From Salvelinus alpinus (taxonomy: Eukaryota; Chordata; Actinopteri; Salmoniformes; Salmonidae), in assembly GCF_045679555.1 (NCBI RefSeq), contig NC_092091.1:74649580-74713579 (forward strand): DNA of 64,000 nt, in the 5' to 3' direction. The position numbers were made by a program, and so were the translations under genes. This document shows, one piece after another, positions 48,420 through 60,810 of this stretch. Under the pieces are notes generated by a model, which did not search any database, was not told the origin of the DNA, and saw only the letters and a program-made list of their open reading frames with translations. The stretch's first letter is position 1, and each line of letters begins with the position of its first letter.

Positions 48420-49454
48420 CCTCTCTGGGACATGTGGGATGCTAGCGTCCCACCGGCCAACACCCAGTGAAAATGCAGAGCACCAAATTCAAATAAAAGT
48501 TAAATTTTTATAGGAATTTCTGAAATCACACATGCAATACACCAAATTAAAGCTACACTTGTTGTGAATTCAGCCAACGTGTCAGATTTCAAAAAGGCTT
48601 TACGGCGAAAGCAAACGATGCTATTATCTGAGGATAGCACCCCAGCAAACACACACAGACAATCCTATTTCAACCCTCCAGGCGCGACACAAAACACAGA
48701 AATAAAGATATAATTCATGCCTTACCTTTGACGAGCTTCTTCTGTTGGCACTCCAATATGTCCCATAAACATCACAAATGGTCCTTTTGTTCGATTAATT
48801 TCGTCGATATATATACAAAATGTCCATTTATTTGGCGCGTTTGATCAAGAAAAACAACGGTTCCAACTTGCGCAACGTGACTACAAAATATATCATAAGT
48901 TACCTGTAAGCTTTGTCCAAACATTTCAAACTACTTTTGTAATATAACTTTAGGTGTTTTTTAACGTAAATAATCAATAACATTTAAGACTGAATGATCT
49001 GTGTTCAATGCCGGAGGAAAACAAAGTGTAGTGTGCTTTCAGGTCACGCGCGTCTAACAAAGTGTACACTTCTCTCTACCCTCATTCTGAACAGTGCTAC
49101 TTCTTCATTTCTCAAAGGAAAAACCTTAACCAATTTCTTAAAACTGTTGACATCCAGTGGAAGCGATAGAAACTGCAAGAAGGTCCCTTAGAAATCTGGA
49201 TTCCCAATGAAATCTCATTGAAAAGTGACCTCAAAACCAAAAATTCTGAATGGTTTGTCCTCAGGGTTTCGCCTGCCAAATAAGTTATGTTATACTCAGA
49301 CATGATTCAAACAGTTTAAGAAACTTCAGAGTGTTTTCTATCCAAATCTACTAATAATATGCATATCTTAGCTTCTGGGCCTGAGTAGCAGGCAGTTTAC
49401 TTTGGACATGCTTTTCATCCGGACGTGAAAATACTGCCACCTATCCCAGAGAAG
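48420..49454. mobile_element. TTAA-family element inside the hAT relic (second of two)
   Basis: It shares TTAA 48416-48419 with the previous element and ends at TTAA 49455-49458. The ends CCTCTCTGGGACA and (inverted) CTTCTCTGGGATA form a clear 13-bp terminal inverted repeat. Next to the left end is a near-perfect palindrome GTGGGATGCTAGCGTCCCAC. Confidence 0.75.
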
Positions 49455-49458
49455 TTAA

Positions 49459-50085
49459 GTGACATTGTCTAATTATGTGTTTGGGTCCGCTTCCCTTAAA
49501 ATGAGTCGTTAAGAGATTAAGTTTTAGGTTTACTGCCCCTTCAGGCACAAACACAAGGAGAAAATAATCTGATAGCCCACTTTTTGCTGATAATAATATT
49601 GACTGGTCAAATCTGGCATCTGTGCACTGATGGCACCCCAAAGATGCGAGGGAAGGATAAGGGACTAATAGGCCTGATGAGAAAGAGGATATTCCCACAT
49701 TTGTTACGTTTCATTGTATGATTCATCAGGAAACACTTGTGGCTAGACTGAATCTGACTTTAGAGAATGTGATGCAGCAAGTCGTGCGCGTGGTGAATAT
49801 TATTATTGGGAGGGCACTGAATCAACAGCAATTCCGCAAGTTGCTGGAGGAATAGCAGACAGAATACGGCGACTTTATATTTCACAATGAGGTGAGATGG
49901 CTGTCTCGTGGCAGAGTTTTGGAAAGAGGAGCCAGAGCTGGATGATCCACATGCTGCGTGTGGTCACAGAATTTCAAAATAAAATCACCACACTGTTCAT
50001 ACCTGACAAAGTTTGTTCAGTCACCACATCCAACCCAGACATACTGCAATTTTTTAGCTATGATACATTGTGGGTGTTGTAACGG
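49459..50085 (+). pseudogene. hAT transposase remnant (GTF2IRD2/ZBED type)
   Basis: The plus strand reads NIDWSNLASVCTDGTPKM near 49600, then VVRVVNIIIGRALNQQQF, a stop, and TEYGDFIFHNEVRWLSRGRV (49780-49925), a sequence order typical of hAT transposases of the GTF2IRD2/ZBED5 group. Stops and frameshifts make it non-functional. The N-terminal part is separated by the two inserted elements. Confidence 0.65.
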
Positions 50086-50805
50086 TTTTGACTTGCAGTT
50101 GTTTGTAGGGGTGCCAGGTAGGTTGTGCTGACCAGAGAAAATATTGCTTTCTCCTTTTTGTTTGTGAAGGAATGAGTCCCATCTGGTCAGTCAAGTCTAC
50201 AGTACACCAACACAAAGGACTCATGTAAAAGTCAGTATGGACATACACTTTTCATAAACCCTTAAAACATTGGAAAAGTGTTCTTTGCTTGGGTTGTATT
50301 ACCAACATAAATGGTCACACACATAATAATATAGCAAACACAAGCTCTGGTTCCTCAAAAGTCCCGTACCCCGTAATTGAGTTTGGTGAACTCAAGTGAC
50401 CTTAGTCACGCAATGTTTGTCCATTCACAAAGTGTAGCGTAAACCCAGTCTCAATCATACAATCAAAATATCAAACTCTTTTCCCACACCACCATAAATA
50501 GTATCAAATCTCAGTAAGTCTTCAAATACAACTGACAACATAAATCATCACGGTATACATCACACTAAAACAAATGAAATACCGAATGCCAAGAAGATGT
50601 AGTCAGTCCGGCAATTCAATCCACTAACAGATCTCCAGCCAACCGATATCCAACTGAGATGTTGTCCAAGGAAGAAACTAGTGGATCCGATCTTGGTCAA
50701 CCAACAGTTCAAGAAATAGAGTTAAGAAAATATTTACTAAATAAACTTAACTAAAGACTAAAAAGTAACACAATAAAAATACCTAACTATAACGAGGCTA
50801 TTCAC
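50086..50805. other. No gene recognised
   Basis: TGTAACGGTTTTGACTTG at about 50078 could open an LTR, but no matching end was found. No coding region is supported. Confidence 0.3.
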
Positions 50806-50940
50806 AGGGAGTACCGGTACCTAGTCAATGTGCGGGTGTACAGGGTGTCGAGGTAATTTGTACATGTAGGTAGGGGTAAAGTGACTATGCATAGATAATA
50901 AACAGCGAGTAGCAGCAGTTCTAAAAACAATCAGTGTAGA
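50806..50940 (-). mobile_element. RSg-1-like LINE fragment
   Basis: GGTACCTAGTCAATGTGCGG, TACAGGGTGTCGAGGTAATT and TGACTATGCATAGATAATAA are typical 3' UTR phrases of the salmonid LINE seen elsewhere in the window. Confidence 0.45.
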
Positions 50941-51449
50941 TGAAGGGAAGGAGATATATTTTTTTTTAAATAATTTTTTTAATTCAAAATACAGATCAAC
51001 AATTTACATTGATACATCATACAAAACAGAATGCCGGTATGAATGAGAAAATACTAAAACATACACAAAAAATCAATTTATGTAATAAAAAAATTATTTT
51101 GCAATTGGATTCACTCTGAAAAAATCGTATTATAATGATCCAGGAAAATGTTATTCTTGCTGTTATTCACCAGGGTTAATGTTTTAATAACATAGTTCAA
51201 TTAAAAAAAATATATGTGTAATTTTGGTATAGAATTTTTGAATTTTTGTTTGTGTATAAAGTATTTGGCAACAAGAATAAAACAATTCATAATTTCAATG
51301 GTCTTGTTAACATTGCAATAGTAAGATATTATATCTTTCATGTCAAAAACATGGGTAGTGTTCATAATGGTAAAAGTATTTTGCAAGGTTTTCCCAAAAT
51401 TCTGACAGAAATTGTACATTCAAAGAACAAGTGAGACAGATTCAGATCC

Positions 51450-52440
51450 CCTTTTTCACAGAAAACACATGATGAAAAATGGTTAAACAAATGTTTGTTC
51501 AATACTGATTCAATATGGTATTTAATTCCAAATAATGTGTTTAATAAGTTGGGAGGTCTTCAATTTTTACTGAAATGGTAATATACTCCTGAAAGATTAC
51601 CCGCTAAATTGGCTAGGTTTCACCAACAAGCTTTAATGGCCTGGAAAATATGTTTCCTGCACAATTTTTCCCCACATAAAGTTCTTTTGTGGGATAATTC
51701 ATACATAACTTTAAGGAATAAGTCATTATTCTACCCCAGCTGGCATGAGAGGAATATTGACTTTGATCTTGATGTTTTCGACAACAGGGGTAATATTCTT
51801 ATATATGAACAATTTATAACATAGAAAGAGTTTCCAATACCCCTCAGAGTTTATTTCTGTGGTCAAAGCCGTTCCCAGTGGTCTAACTACACTAATGAAT
51901 ACTCCTCTTAGCTTTGGTAATGATCACAAAGTGTATCCAGAACTCAGATTGGAAGGCGTGGGCTTACTTGAGAAATCTTGTTGTAATAAAACCAACTTAC
52001 ACCGAGAGGAAGACTTTTCTGGAACATGCTTATTCCTGACATTGTCTGGAAAAATGCATGCTTAAGGCCTTATATGTATTGTATACCAAACAAAGTTAAG
52101 GAAGTGCACTTTAAAGTTTTACATAAGACATATCCATGTAATTCTATGTTATCCAAATGTTTGGCTATTGATGATAAGGGGAGGAGACATGTTAAATTAG
52201 GATTTCTAAGCAATGAGAGAATTGGGATATGGATTGTGTATGTGTTCCATTGACAAGGTGAATGGACAAGACAAAATATGTAAGTGCCTTTAATAAACGG
52301 GGTTTGGCAGTAGGTGCCAGGCGCACCAATTTGTGTCAAGAACTGCAAAACTGATGGGTTTTTCACGTTAAACAGTATCCCGTGCGTATTGTTAGGTTCA
52401 TAACAAACAGAGTAAAAACTCACAGATAACTAGAAAAAGC
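51450..52440 (+). mobile_element. L1-like LINE ORF2 C-terminal fragment, arm B' and beyond
   Basis: Consecutive frames read ARFHQQALMAWKICFLHNFS, WDNSYITLRNKSLFYPSWHE (51609-51824), then EFISVVKAVPSGLTTLM (51846-52065) and KVKEVHFKVLHKTYP (52026-52253), matching the end of a fish L1/Tx1-like ORF2. Two frameshifts and stops break it. Homology with arm B begins at about 51716, so the duplication boundary lies inside this LINE. Confidence 0.65.
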
Positions 52441-52501
52441 TCAAACCAAGTTTATTCACCCACTGGGTCAAACAGCTGCAAAGACATGTTTACAGAAACA
52501 T

Positions 52502-53944
52502 ATACAGTTGACGTCGGAAGTTTACATACAATTAGGTTGGAGTCATTAAAACTTGTTTTTCAACCACTCCACAAATTTCTTGTTAACAAACTATCGTTTT
52601 GGCAAGTCGGTTAGGACATCTACTTTGTGCATGACACAAGTCATTTTTCCAACAATTGTTTACAGACAGATTATTTCACTTATAATTCACTGTATCATAA
52701 TCCCAGTGGGGCAGAGGATAACATACACTAAATTGACTGTGCCTTATAACAGCTTGGAAAATTCCAGAAAATTATGTCATGGCTTTAGAAGCTTCTGATA
52801 GGCTAATTGACATAATTTGAGTCAATTGGAGGTGTACCTGTGGATGTATTTCAAGGCCTACCTTCAAACTCAGTACTTCTTTGCTTGACATCATGGGAAA
52901 ATGAAAAGAAATCAGCCAAGACCTCACACAGAAAACTGTAGACCTCCACAAGTCTGGTTCATCCTTGGAAGCAATTTCCAAACGCATGAAGGTACCACGT
53001 TCATCTGTACAAATAATAGTACGCAAGTATAAACACCATGGGACCACGCAGCCATCATACCGCTCAGGAAGGAGACGAGTTCTGTCTCCTAGAGAAGAAA
53101 GTACTTTGGTGCGAAAAGTGCAAATCAATCCCAGATCAACAGCAAAGGACCTTGTGAAGATGCTGGAGGAAACAGGTACAAAAGTATCTATATCCACAGT
53201 AAAACGTGTCCTATGTCGGCATAACCTGAAAGGCCGCTCAGCAAGAAAGAAGCCACTGCTCCAAAACCGCCATAAAAAAAGCCAGACTATGGTTTGCACC
53301 TGCACATGGGGACAAAGATTGTACTTCTTGGAAAAATGTCCTCTGGTCTGATGAAACAAAAATAGAACTGTTTGGCCATAATGACCATCGTTATGTTTGG
53401 AGGAAAAAGGGGGAGGCTTGCAAGCCGAAAATCACCTTCCCAACTGTGAAGCACGGGGGTGGCAGGGGTGCTTTGCTGCAGGAGGGACTGGTGCACTTCA
53501 CAAAGTAGATGGCATCATGAGGTAGGAAAATGATGTGGATATATTGAATCAACATCTTAAGACATCAGTCAGGAAGTTAAAGCTTGGTCAAAAATGTCTC
53601 TTCCAAATGGATAATGACCCCTAGCATACTTCCAAAGTTGTGGCAAAATAGCTTAAGGACAACAAAGTCAAGGTATTGGAGTGGCCTTCACAAAGCCCTG
53701 ACCTCAATCCTATAGAAGATTTGTGGGCAGAACTGAAAAAGCGTGTGTGAGCAAGGAGGCCTACAAACTTGACTCAGTTACACCAGCTTTGTCAGGAGCA
53801 ATGGGCCAAAACTCACCTAACGTTATGTTAAACAACTTAAAGGCAAAGCTATCAAATACTAATTGAGTGTATGTAAACTTCTGACCCACTGAGAATGTGA
53901 TGAAAGAAATAAAAGCTGAAATAAATCATTCTCTCTACTATTAT
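52502..53944 (+). mobile_element. Sleeping-Beauty-type Tc1 transposon, arm B'
   Basis: The left terminal repeat reads ACAGTTGACGTCGGAAGTTT. The plus frame 52965-53351 encodes the DNA-binding domain, identical over 128 codons to the arm B frame. The catalytic domain (53360-53830) is broken by frameshifts: DNDP region near 53615, [17 protein letters not shown] near 53695 ending in a stop at 53748. The right terminal repeat is cut off by the 30-bp repeats. Confidence 0.8.
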
Positions 53945-54172
53945 TCTCTATTCTAGCTCCTAGAGCATGGATGTTCTCCATTCTAGCTCCTCGAGTATGG
54001 ATTATCTCTATTCTAGCTCCTAGAGTATGGATGATCTCTATTCTAACTCCTAGAGTATGGATTATCTCTATTCTAGCTCCTAGAGTATGGATTATCTCTA
54101 TTCTAGCTCCTAGAGCATGGATGATCCATATGTGAGCTCCTAGAGTATGGATGATCTCTATTCTATCTCCCA
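53945..54172. repeat. 30-bp tandem repeat, about 7 copies
   Basis: The unit is CTCTATTCTAGCTCCTAGAG followed by TATGGATTAT, the reverse of the unit at 32705-32850, with two or more extra copies. Confidence 0.85.
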
Positions 54173-55010
54173 GACGGCTGCAATTTTAAAACTAAAAAAA
54201 GTAGACTGGCACATTGAACCACGTCGTGCGCCGCTGTTCAAAAACTGTGCTTATCATCCTAAAACAATGTCATCATATCTGTATTCTGCCAACTTAACCT
54301 GGTCTCAGAGCATTTCGTATTATTCAGTGTGTAAATCCAAGGCAATCCATTTAGTATGATATGTTACATTTCAAATGGTATGCATTAATTTGTGGATATC
54401 CATCATCCATTTCGCATGCTATACTACGAAATGCAATTTTTATGTTATGTTACGAATTCCAATTCGAACAATATGTTACGAATTTGCAATACGTATGATA
54501 CATACAAATGGCATTTTTTGGGGGCTAATCTCATTATCAATCTCCACCAAATAAATAGTTAGGTAAGAACGTTGGTTAATAGTTAGTCCAATTGTTGTTC
54601 AGTGTTATTTTCAGTTTGAGTCCATTAAAATGACCTTGTCTAAACAAACCATTTAAATCAGTAAAGTGTAATTACGTAACTGCAGTGGAGAGCATGATTT
54701 ACAAGAAATCCCCTGACTGACCAGAAACGGACTTGCTCAGACCCCCCACCCCCCTTCTAAGCAGTGAGGGGATTTCTTGTAAACCATGGTCTCTGCTGCA
54801 GTTACATAATGGGACTTTAGTTACTGATTAAATAGGTTGTTTGGCCAAGGTAATTTTAGGTGACTCAAACTGAAACTAAAACTAACATAGCAAAAATATT
54901 TAATTCAACTCAATAAAGTAACATAGATTGGATGTGTATGATTCAAAACAAGTTTAGGTACTACATGTGTTTAAATACGTTTTGTGTGTTCTGTTATTTC
55001 TGATCTTCAG
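54173..55010. other. Shared B'-arm DNA, no gene
   Basis: Reverse counterpart of 31907-32704. A segment near 54715-54790 partly repeats (GGGGATTTCTTGTAAA) and is longer here than in B. No coding evidence. Confidence 0.35.
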
Positions 55011-55129
55011 ATAAAGTGGTGATGGGTGACGACTTGAGGGAGAAAGAGGGTCAGCTTAAGACCAGTTACACCAACCTGACTGCAGAGAGAGAACAGATGC
55101 AAAGAGAGAAATACAAAGTTCATATCTAA
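55011..55129 (+). pseudogene. Isolated C-type-lectin-receptor-stalk-like exon, arm B'
   Basis: The acceptor TTCTGATCTTCAG at 54998-55010 precedes the same phase-1 exon as in arm B (DDLREKEGQLKTSYTNLTAE), ending with a stop at 55127-55129. No adjoining lectin or membrane exons are recognised. The unchanged frame in both arms only shows that the duplication is recent. Confidence 0.4.
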
Positions 55130-56290
55130 TAACAGCTTCTACTGTCATGAAGACAATAATATATCATGTATTGATAGATTGTAGATAATTGCTGTTTGTG
55201 TGATTAAGGAGGAATAGAATGAAAACTTAAGTCTCTGGGATGTTTTGCCATATAAAGTCATAGTGGAAGTAGAGAAAATGGTTTTGTTGAATACGAGTGT
55301 GTTGGTTTGAAAATGTGTCTTTGTACTCCCTGTGACCCCCAATATGTTATCTGGAGCAACAGTAGGATGAGAAGAGGAAGTGGCCCCAAGCAGCTCAGAC
55401 CTTATCTTATATCACTGACTCATTGTCACTGACTCGTCGTAGCATATGGCGTATCATATTTTATATATATTATTATACTGATAAGTTTGATTCAATGTAC
55501 AATAAACTTGTTTACCACAAAAGAGTAAAAACTCAGAGTGAAGTTGAATTGTTTAATACCAAATGACTCAACAGCTGAATACGTGTCCTTCAAGTGACTT
55601 TTATATCCAAGCAAAGCTCCCTCGCCCTTACAATGATATACTAAATGAGTTTCCACTGTCGTTGACTTAAACCCTTTCACCCTGATTTCAACATCCCTTG
55701 GCCCACTTCCTCTTCTCGTCTGGGTTCCCAGCCTGGTCTCATAGACTAGACGTAACAACATAGTACATGTTAATCCATGACAAACAAATTAGTATGATAT
55801 GTTACGTTTGGTATGGTTACATTAGACAAAGTTACTTAAATTAAATTTTTCTTAATATAAAATCATATAATCTAAAATAATGGTGCGGACTTATAAGCAA
55901 ATCTCGTCTGCTAGATGAACATGCCTACAGCCTACGGCATGGCGCATAGCTCATGTCTCGTTCAATTTCTAGTCTGAACGAGGAAGTCTGGACATTTCTG
56001 ACTTGCTAAGTGGTTGAATGTGGCATTTGTATAACTACAACCAATTAGCAAGATATACATTTCCGATTTTGGTAGTTCCGACACATGAACTAGTTCCGAC
56101 AAACGCGCATCACACTTTTGATGATGCGCGTTTGACTTTGAATGTGAATTTGCATAACCTCACTTCAGCCAACCAGAAAACCGGACTGGCCCAGGGTCGT
56201 TGCCCACTGGTCACAGAGAAACTGTGCAAAAGTCACACAAAAAAAAAAAAAACTGGTCCATGGGTCGCCGGCTGAGCCATAAATCTGTAG
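55130..56290. other. Shared B'-arm DNA without a recognisable gene
   Basis: Reverse counterpart of 30613-31787. Frames below 90 aa have no recognisable motif. Confidence 0.35.
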
Positions 56291-56294
56291 ATGT

Positions 56295-56385
56295 GCCTTT
56301 GAGCAAGGCACTTAACCCTAATTGCTCCAATAAATCCCTCTGGATCAGAGTTTCTGCTAAAAGACAAAAATGTCAAATGTATATG
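56295..56385 (+). repeat. SINE-like tail, empty site for a TTAA element
   Basis: TTTGAGCAAGGCACTTAACC, then CTCTGGATCAGAGTTTCTGC and the TGTCAAATG tail form an uninterrupted fish SINE tail. The TTAA at 56312-56315 is where arm B carries the element 29620-30612. Confidence 0.55.
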
Positions 56386-56525
56386 TTTTTTGGTGTCGAT
56401 TTCTACTAGCCCACTTCAATAAAAGATGGTCCTTCTCGACTATGCCATAATTGCCAGACAGCCAATCCGCCCATGTGTGTGTCTGAGTGAATGTCCGTCT
56501 GCCTCTGTGTGTGCTCTTGTTTCCA

Positions 56526-57269
56526 ACAGTATCTTCAGAAATTATACATAACTCTTGAATTGTTCCACATTTTGTTGTGTTAAAGCTTGAATTTAAAATT
56601 GATTACATTTAGATTTTTTTTGTCACTCACCTACACTCAATACTCCATAATGTCAAACTGGAATTATGTTTATTACGTTTTTTCACAAATTAATTACAAT
56701 TTAAACGATGAAATGTCTTGATTGAATAAATGTTCAATCATTACACAGGTGCACCTTGTGCTGGGGACAATAAAAGGCCACTCTCAAAATTGCAGTTTTG
56801 TCACACGACACAATGCCACAGATGTCTCAAGTTTTGAAGGAGAGTGCAATTGGCATGCTGACTTACGGAATGTCCACCAGAGATGTTGCCAGAGTATTGA
56901 ATTTTCTCTACCATAAGCTACCTCCAATGTCATTTTAGAGAATTTGGCAGTACATCCAATCGGCCTCACAATTGCAGACCATGAGTAACCACGTCAGCCA
57001 AGGACATCCACATCCGGATTCTTTACCAGCGGGATCGTCTGAGACCAGCCACCTGGACATGTTATGTTTGCTCGATATAGATATTTCTGTATTTAATTTT
57101 CAATAAATGTGCATTAATTTCCAAAAATATTTTCTCTTGAACATTATGGGGTGTAGATGGTGTGTAGATGTTTGAGAAAAAAATATTTAAAACATTTTTA
57201 ATTTAGGCTGTAACACATTTTTGGGGGGAATAAGTCAAGACGTATGAATACTTTCTGAAGGCACTGTAG
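56526..57269. mobile_element. Tc1/mariner-like short element, arm B'
   Basis: Ends ACAGTATCTTCAGAAATTAT and (inverted) ACAGTGCCTTCAGAAAGTAT. Same internally deleted element as 28662-29405, with decayed transposase traces (TDVSSFEGECNWHADL frame is a shifted reading). Confidence 0.65.
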
Positions 57270-57335
57270 CTTGGAGGTGAGGTCTCTGTGGAAGATGCCC
57301 TTGCCCATCCTCACCGACCACGACAGGTACCTGTC
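57270..57335 (-). pseudogene. Kinase catalytic-loop fragment, arm B' copy
   Basis: The minus strand repeats the 22 codons of 28595-28660, with GIFHRDLTSK intact. It has the same position between two transposons, so the capture preceded the B/B' duplication. Confidence 0.5.
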
Positions 57336-58178
57336 AAAGGGCCTTCCCCAAACTGTTGCCACAAAGTTGGAAGCACAATGCGGCCACCTGTTGGAAGCAC
57401 ATAATTGTCTAGAATGTCATTGTATGTGGTAGCATTAAGATTTCCCTTCACTGGAACTAAGTGACCTTAGTCCGAAACACAGAAAACAGCCCCAGACCAT
57501 TATTCCTCCTCCACCAATCTTTACAGTTGGCATTATAGATTGGGGCAGGTAGCTTTTTCCTGGCATCCGCCAAACCAAGATTTGTCTGTCGGACTGTCAG
57601 ATCGTGAACTGTGATTCATCACTCCAGAGAATGGAATCCCACTGCTCAAAAGTCCAATGGCAGCAAGCTTTACATCACTCCAGCCGACGCTTGGCATTGC
57701 GCATGGTAATCTTAGTCTTATGTGTGGCTGCTTGGCCATGGAAACCCATTTCATAAAGCTCCCGACAAACAGTTATTGTGCTGACGTTGCTTCCAGAGGC
57801 AGTTTGGAACCCGGTAGTGAGTCTTGCAACCAAGGACAGACAATTTTTATGCACTACATGCCTCAGCACTCGGTAATCCCTTTCTGTGAGCTTGTGTGGC
57901 CTATCACTTCGCTGCTGAGCTGCTGTTACTCCTAGATGTTTCCACTTCACAATATCAGTATTGGCAGTTTATCGTTGCAGCTCTAGCAGGGCAGACATTT
58001 GACAAACTGACTTATTGGACAGGTGGCCACGTTGAAAGTCACTGAGCTCTTCAGGAAGGCCATTCTACTGCCAATGTTTGTCTTTGGAGATTTCATTGCT
58101 CGATTTTATGCAACTGGTATGGCTGAAATAGCCAAATCCACTAACTTGAAGGGGTGTCCACATACTTTTGTGTAGCCT
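57336..58178 (-). mobile_element. Tc1-like transposon, 3' truncated, arm B'
   Basis: The terminal repeat is at about 58165-58178 (inverted TACACAAAAGTATGTGGACA). The minus frame 57950-57675 encodes KLTERDYRVLRHVVHKNCLS and the second DNA-binding helix region. It differs from arm B by only a few codons (for example RSDRPHK versus RSGRPHK). Confidence 0.7.
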
Positions 58179-59202
58179 AGTCTAATCGACTCCCTACTGA
58201 ATTTGAATCGTGGAAAAGCTCCCAAAAAATGTCTAAGAAAAGGCAATCGAGTTTGACTTTTTCATGTCCAGAATTAAAGAGAAAGATGGTAAATGGAATC
58301 CAGAACGAGCAAGAGAACTGTCAGTGCCAGGAGAGGAGTGTGAGGCAAACTGTTCCTGATGGCAATGCTAATCACGCCAGTTCAGCATCACCACCGAGGA
58401 GGCAACTTGATTTAATGTTGATCGCAGGTACCGGATCTGGGCAATGAAATGCCGGAACAAACAAAGTCAAATCTCCTCATCCTCTGTTCCGTCAGGCTCC
58501 GGCTCAAATTAAGCACTGGTCACATCAGTTAGTGTCACATTCCTGACCTGATTTCCTTTATTTTGTCTTTGTTTAGTATGGTCAGGGCGTGAGTTGGGGT
58601 GGGCATTCTATGTTATGTGTTTCTATGTTTAGGTTCATTCGTTAATTAGCCTGATATGGTTCTCAATCAGGGGCAGGTGTTTTACGTTTCCTCTGATTGA
58701 GAACCATATTTAGGTAGGCTGTTCACACCGTTTGTTTGTGGGTGATTGTTCCTGTGTCAGTGTTTGTACCACATGGGACTGTTTCGCTTCGTTTGTTCGT
58801 GTGTTCCGTTCTGTTCGTGCGTTCATGTGTTTTGGTTCTCAAGTTCAGGTCTGTTCACGTCGTTTGTTATTTTGTAGTTTGTTCAATTGTTTTTTCGTCT
58901 TCGTTTAAATAAACGTGATTATGTCTTCATACCTCGCTGCATATTGGTCCGATCCTTGCTCCTCCTCAGACGAGGAGGAGAACGAACGTTACAGTTAGAT
59001 GGGACTTTTGTGTGGGTCTTTTAACAATGATGGTTATACATCTTATTGACATTCATCCAAGGACACCTTGTCTTGCATTAAACACCCTCACTGTACAAAA
59101 CATTATCAAGAAATCATGTGACTTATAGTTAGAGAAATCATTCCAAGCATTCCAAGTTGAGGACGAACCATAACAATTTTACAAACTGTTTCACATTTCA
59201 GG
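58179..59202. other. Minisatellite flank segment, arm B', with LTR insertion
   Basis: Matches the reverse of 27198-27756, split by the solo LTR 58533-58993. No gene is supported; the short frame at 58229-58447 belongs to the repeated block. Confidence 0.45.
58533..58993 (+). mobile_element. Solo LTR with 5-bp duplication, arm B' only
   Basis: TGTCACATTCC...GAACGTTACA, 461 bp, flanked by GTTAG on both sides (58528-58532 and 58994-58998). Arm B and the third locus show the empty site (CAGTTAGATGG, inverted in B). It includes the hairpin ATATGGTTCTCAATCAGGGG with its near-perfect complement (58656-58712). Confidence 0.9.
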
Positions 59203-60075
59203 AGGTGTGATAGGACAGACAGGAGGGGTGATAGGACAGACAGGAGGGGTGATGGGACAGACAGGAGGGGTGATAGGAGAGACAAGAGGGGTGATGGGAC
59301 AGACAGGAGGGGTGATGGGACAGACAGGAGGGGTGATAGGACAGACAGGAGGGGTGATGGGACAGACAGGAGGGGTGATAGGACAGACAGGAGGGGTGAT
59401 AGGACAGACAGGAGGGGTGATGGGACAGACAGGAGGGGTGATAGGAGAGACAAGAGGGGTGATGGGACAGACAGGAGGGATGATGGGAGAGACAAGAGGG
59501 GTGATGGGACAGACAGGAGGGATGATGGGAGAGACAGGAGGGGTGATAGGAGAGACAGGAGGGGTGATAGGAGAGACAGGACGGGTGATAGGAGAGACAA
59601 GAGGGGTGATGGGACAGACAGGAGGGATGATAGGAGAGACAAGAGGGGTGATGGGACAGACAGGAGGGATGATGGGAAAGACAAGAGGGGTGATGGGACA
59701 GACAGGAGGGATGATGGGAGAGAAAGGAGGGGTGATAGGAGAGACAGGAGGGGTGATAGGAGAGACAAGAGGGGTGATGGGACAGACAGGAGGGATGATA
59801 GGACAGGAGGGGTGATAGGAGAGACAGGAGGGATTATAGGAGAGACAGGAGGGGTGATAGGAGAGACAGGAGGGGTGATAGGAGAGACAGACGGGTTGAT
59901 AGGAGAGACAGGAGGGATGACAGGAGAGACAGGAGGGGTGATAAGAGAGACAAGAGGGTGATAGGAGAGACAGGAGGGGTGATGGGAGAGACAGGAGGGT
60001 GATAGGAGAGACAGGAGGGGTGATAAGAGAGACAGGAGGGTGATAGGAGAGACAGGAGGGGTGATGGGAGAGACA
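59203..60075. repeat. 21-bp minisatellite, about 41 copies, arm B'
   Basis: Same unit as 25411-27197 in reverse (AGGAGGGGTGATAGGACAGA plus C). The end next to the LINE keeps the same variant order as in arm B (ACGGGTTGAT, AGAGACAAGAGGG), while the middle has about half the copies. Long frames across it are artefacts. Confidence 0.95.
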
Positions 60076-60810
60076 AATCAAATCACATTTTATTGGTCAC
60101 ATACACATGGTTAGCAGATATTAATGCGAGTGTAGCGAAATGGTTGTGCTTCTAGTTCCGACCATGCAGTAATATCTAACAAGTAATCTAACCTAGCAAT
60201 TTCACAACAACTACCTTACACACAAGTGTAAAGAAATGAATAAGAATATGTACATAAAAATATATGAATGAGCGATGGCCGAATGGCATAGGCAAGATGC
60301 AGTAGAGGGTATAGAGTACAGTATATACATATGAGATGAGTAATGTAGAGTTTGTAAACATTATATAAAGCGGCATTGTTTAAAGTGACTAGTGATACCT
60401 TTATTATATCAATTTATTCATTATTAACGTGGCTAGAGATGAGTCAGTATGTTGGCAGCAGCCACTCGGTGTTAGTGATGGCTGTTTAACAGTCTGATGG
60501 CCTTGAGATAGAATCTGTTTTTCAGTCTCTCGGTCCCCGCTTTGATACACCTGTACTGACCTCGCCTTCTGGATGATAGCGGGGTGAACAGGCAGTGGCT
60601 CGGTTGGTTTTTGTCCTTGATGACCTTTTTGGCCTTCCTGTGACATCGGGTGGTGTAGGTGTCCTGGAGGGCAGGTAGTTTGCCCCCGGTGATGCGTTGT
60701 GCAGACCTCACTACTCTCTGGAGAGCCTTACGGTTGTGGGCGGAGCAGTTGCCCTACCAGGTGGTGATACAGCCCGACAGGATGCCCTTGATTGTGCATC
60801 TGTAAACATA
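60076..60810 (-). mobile_element. RSg-1-like LINE 3' end, arm B'
   Basis: The minus strand encodes AQRITGGKLPALQDTYTTRC and HPSHCLF-like QPSHCLF (60711-60472), followed by the full 3' UTR and the AAATCAAATCA tail at 60076. It keeps about 0.3 kb that is deleted in arm B. Confidence 0.7.

Noticed and set aside
49441-49698. 85-aa minus-strand ORF
   Set aside because: It is antisense to hAT transposase remains, which are recognisable on the plus strand.
59106-60081. Long frames over the second and third minisatellite arrays
   Set aside because: Same cause: unit length divisible by three. No start context, splice sites or conserved protein.
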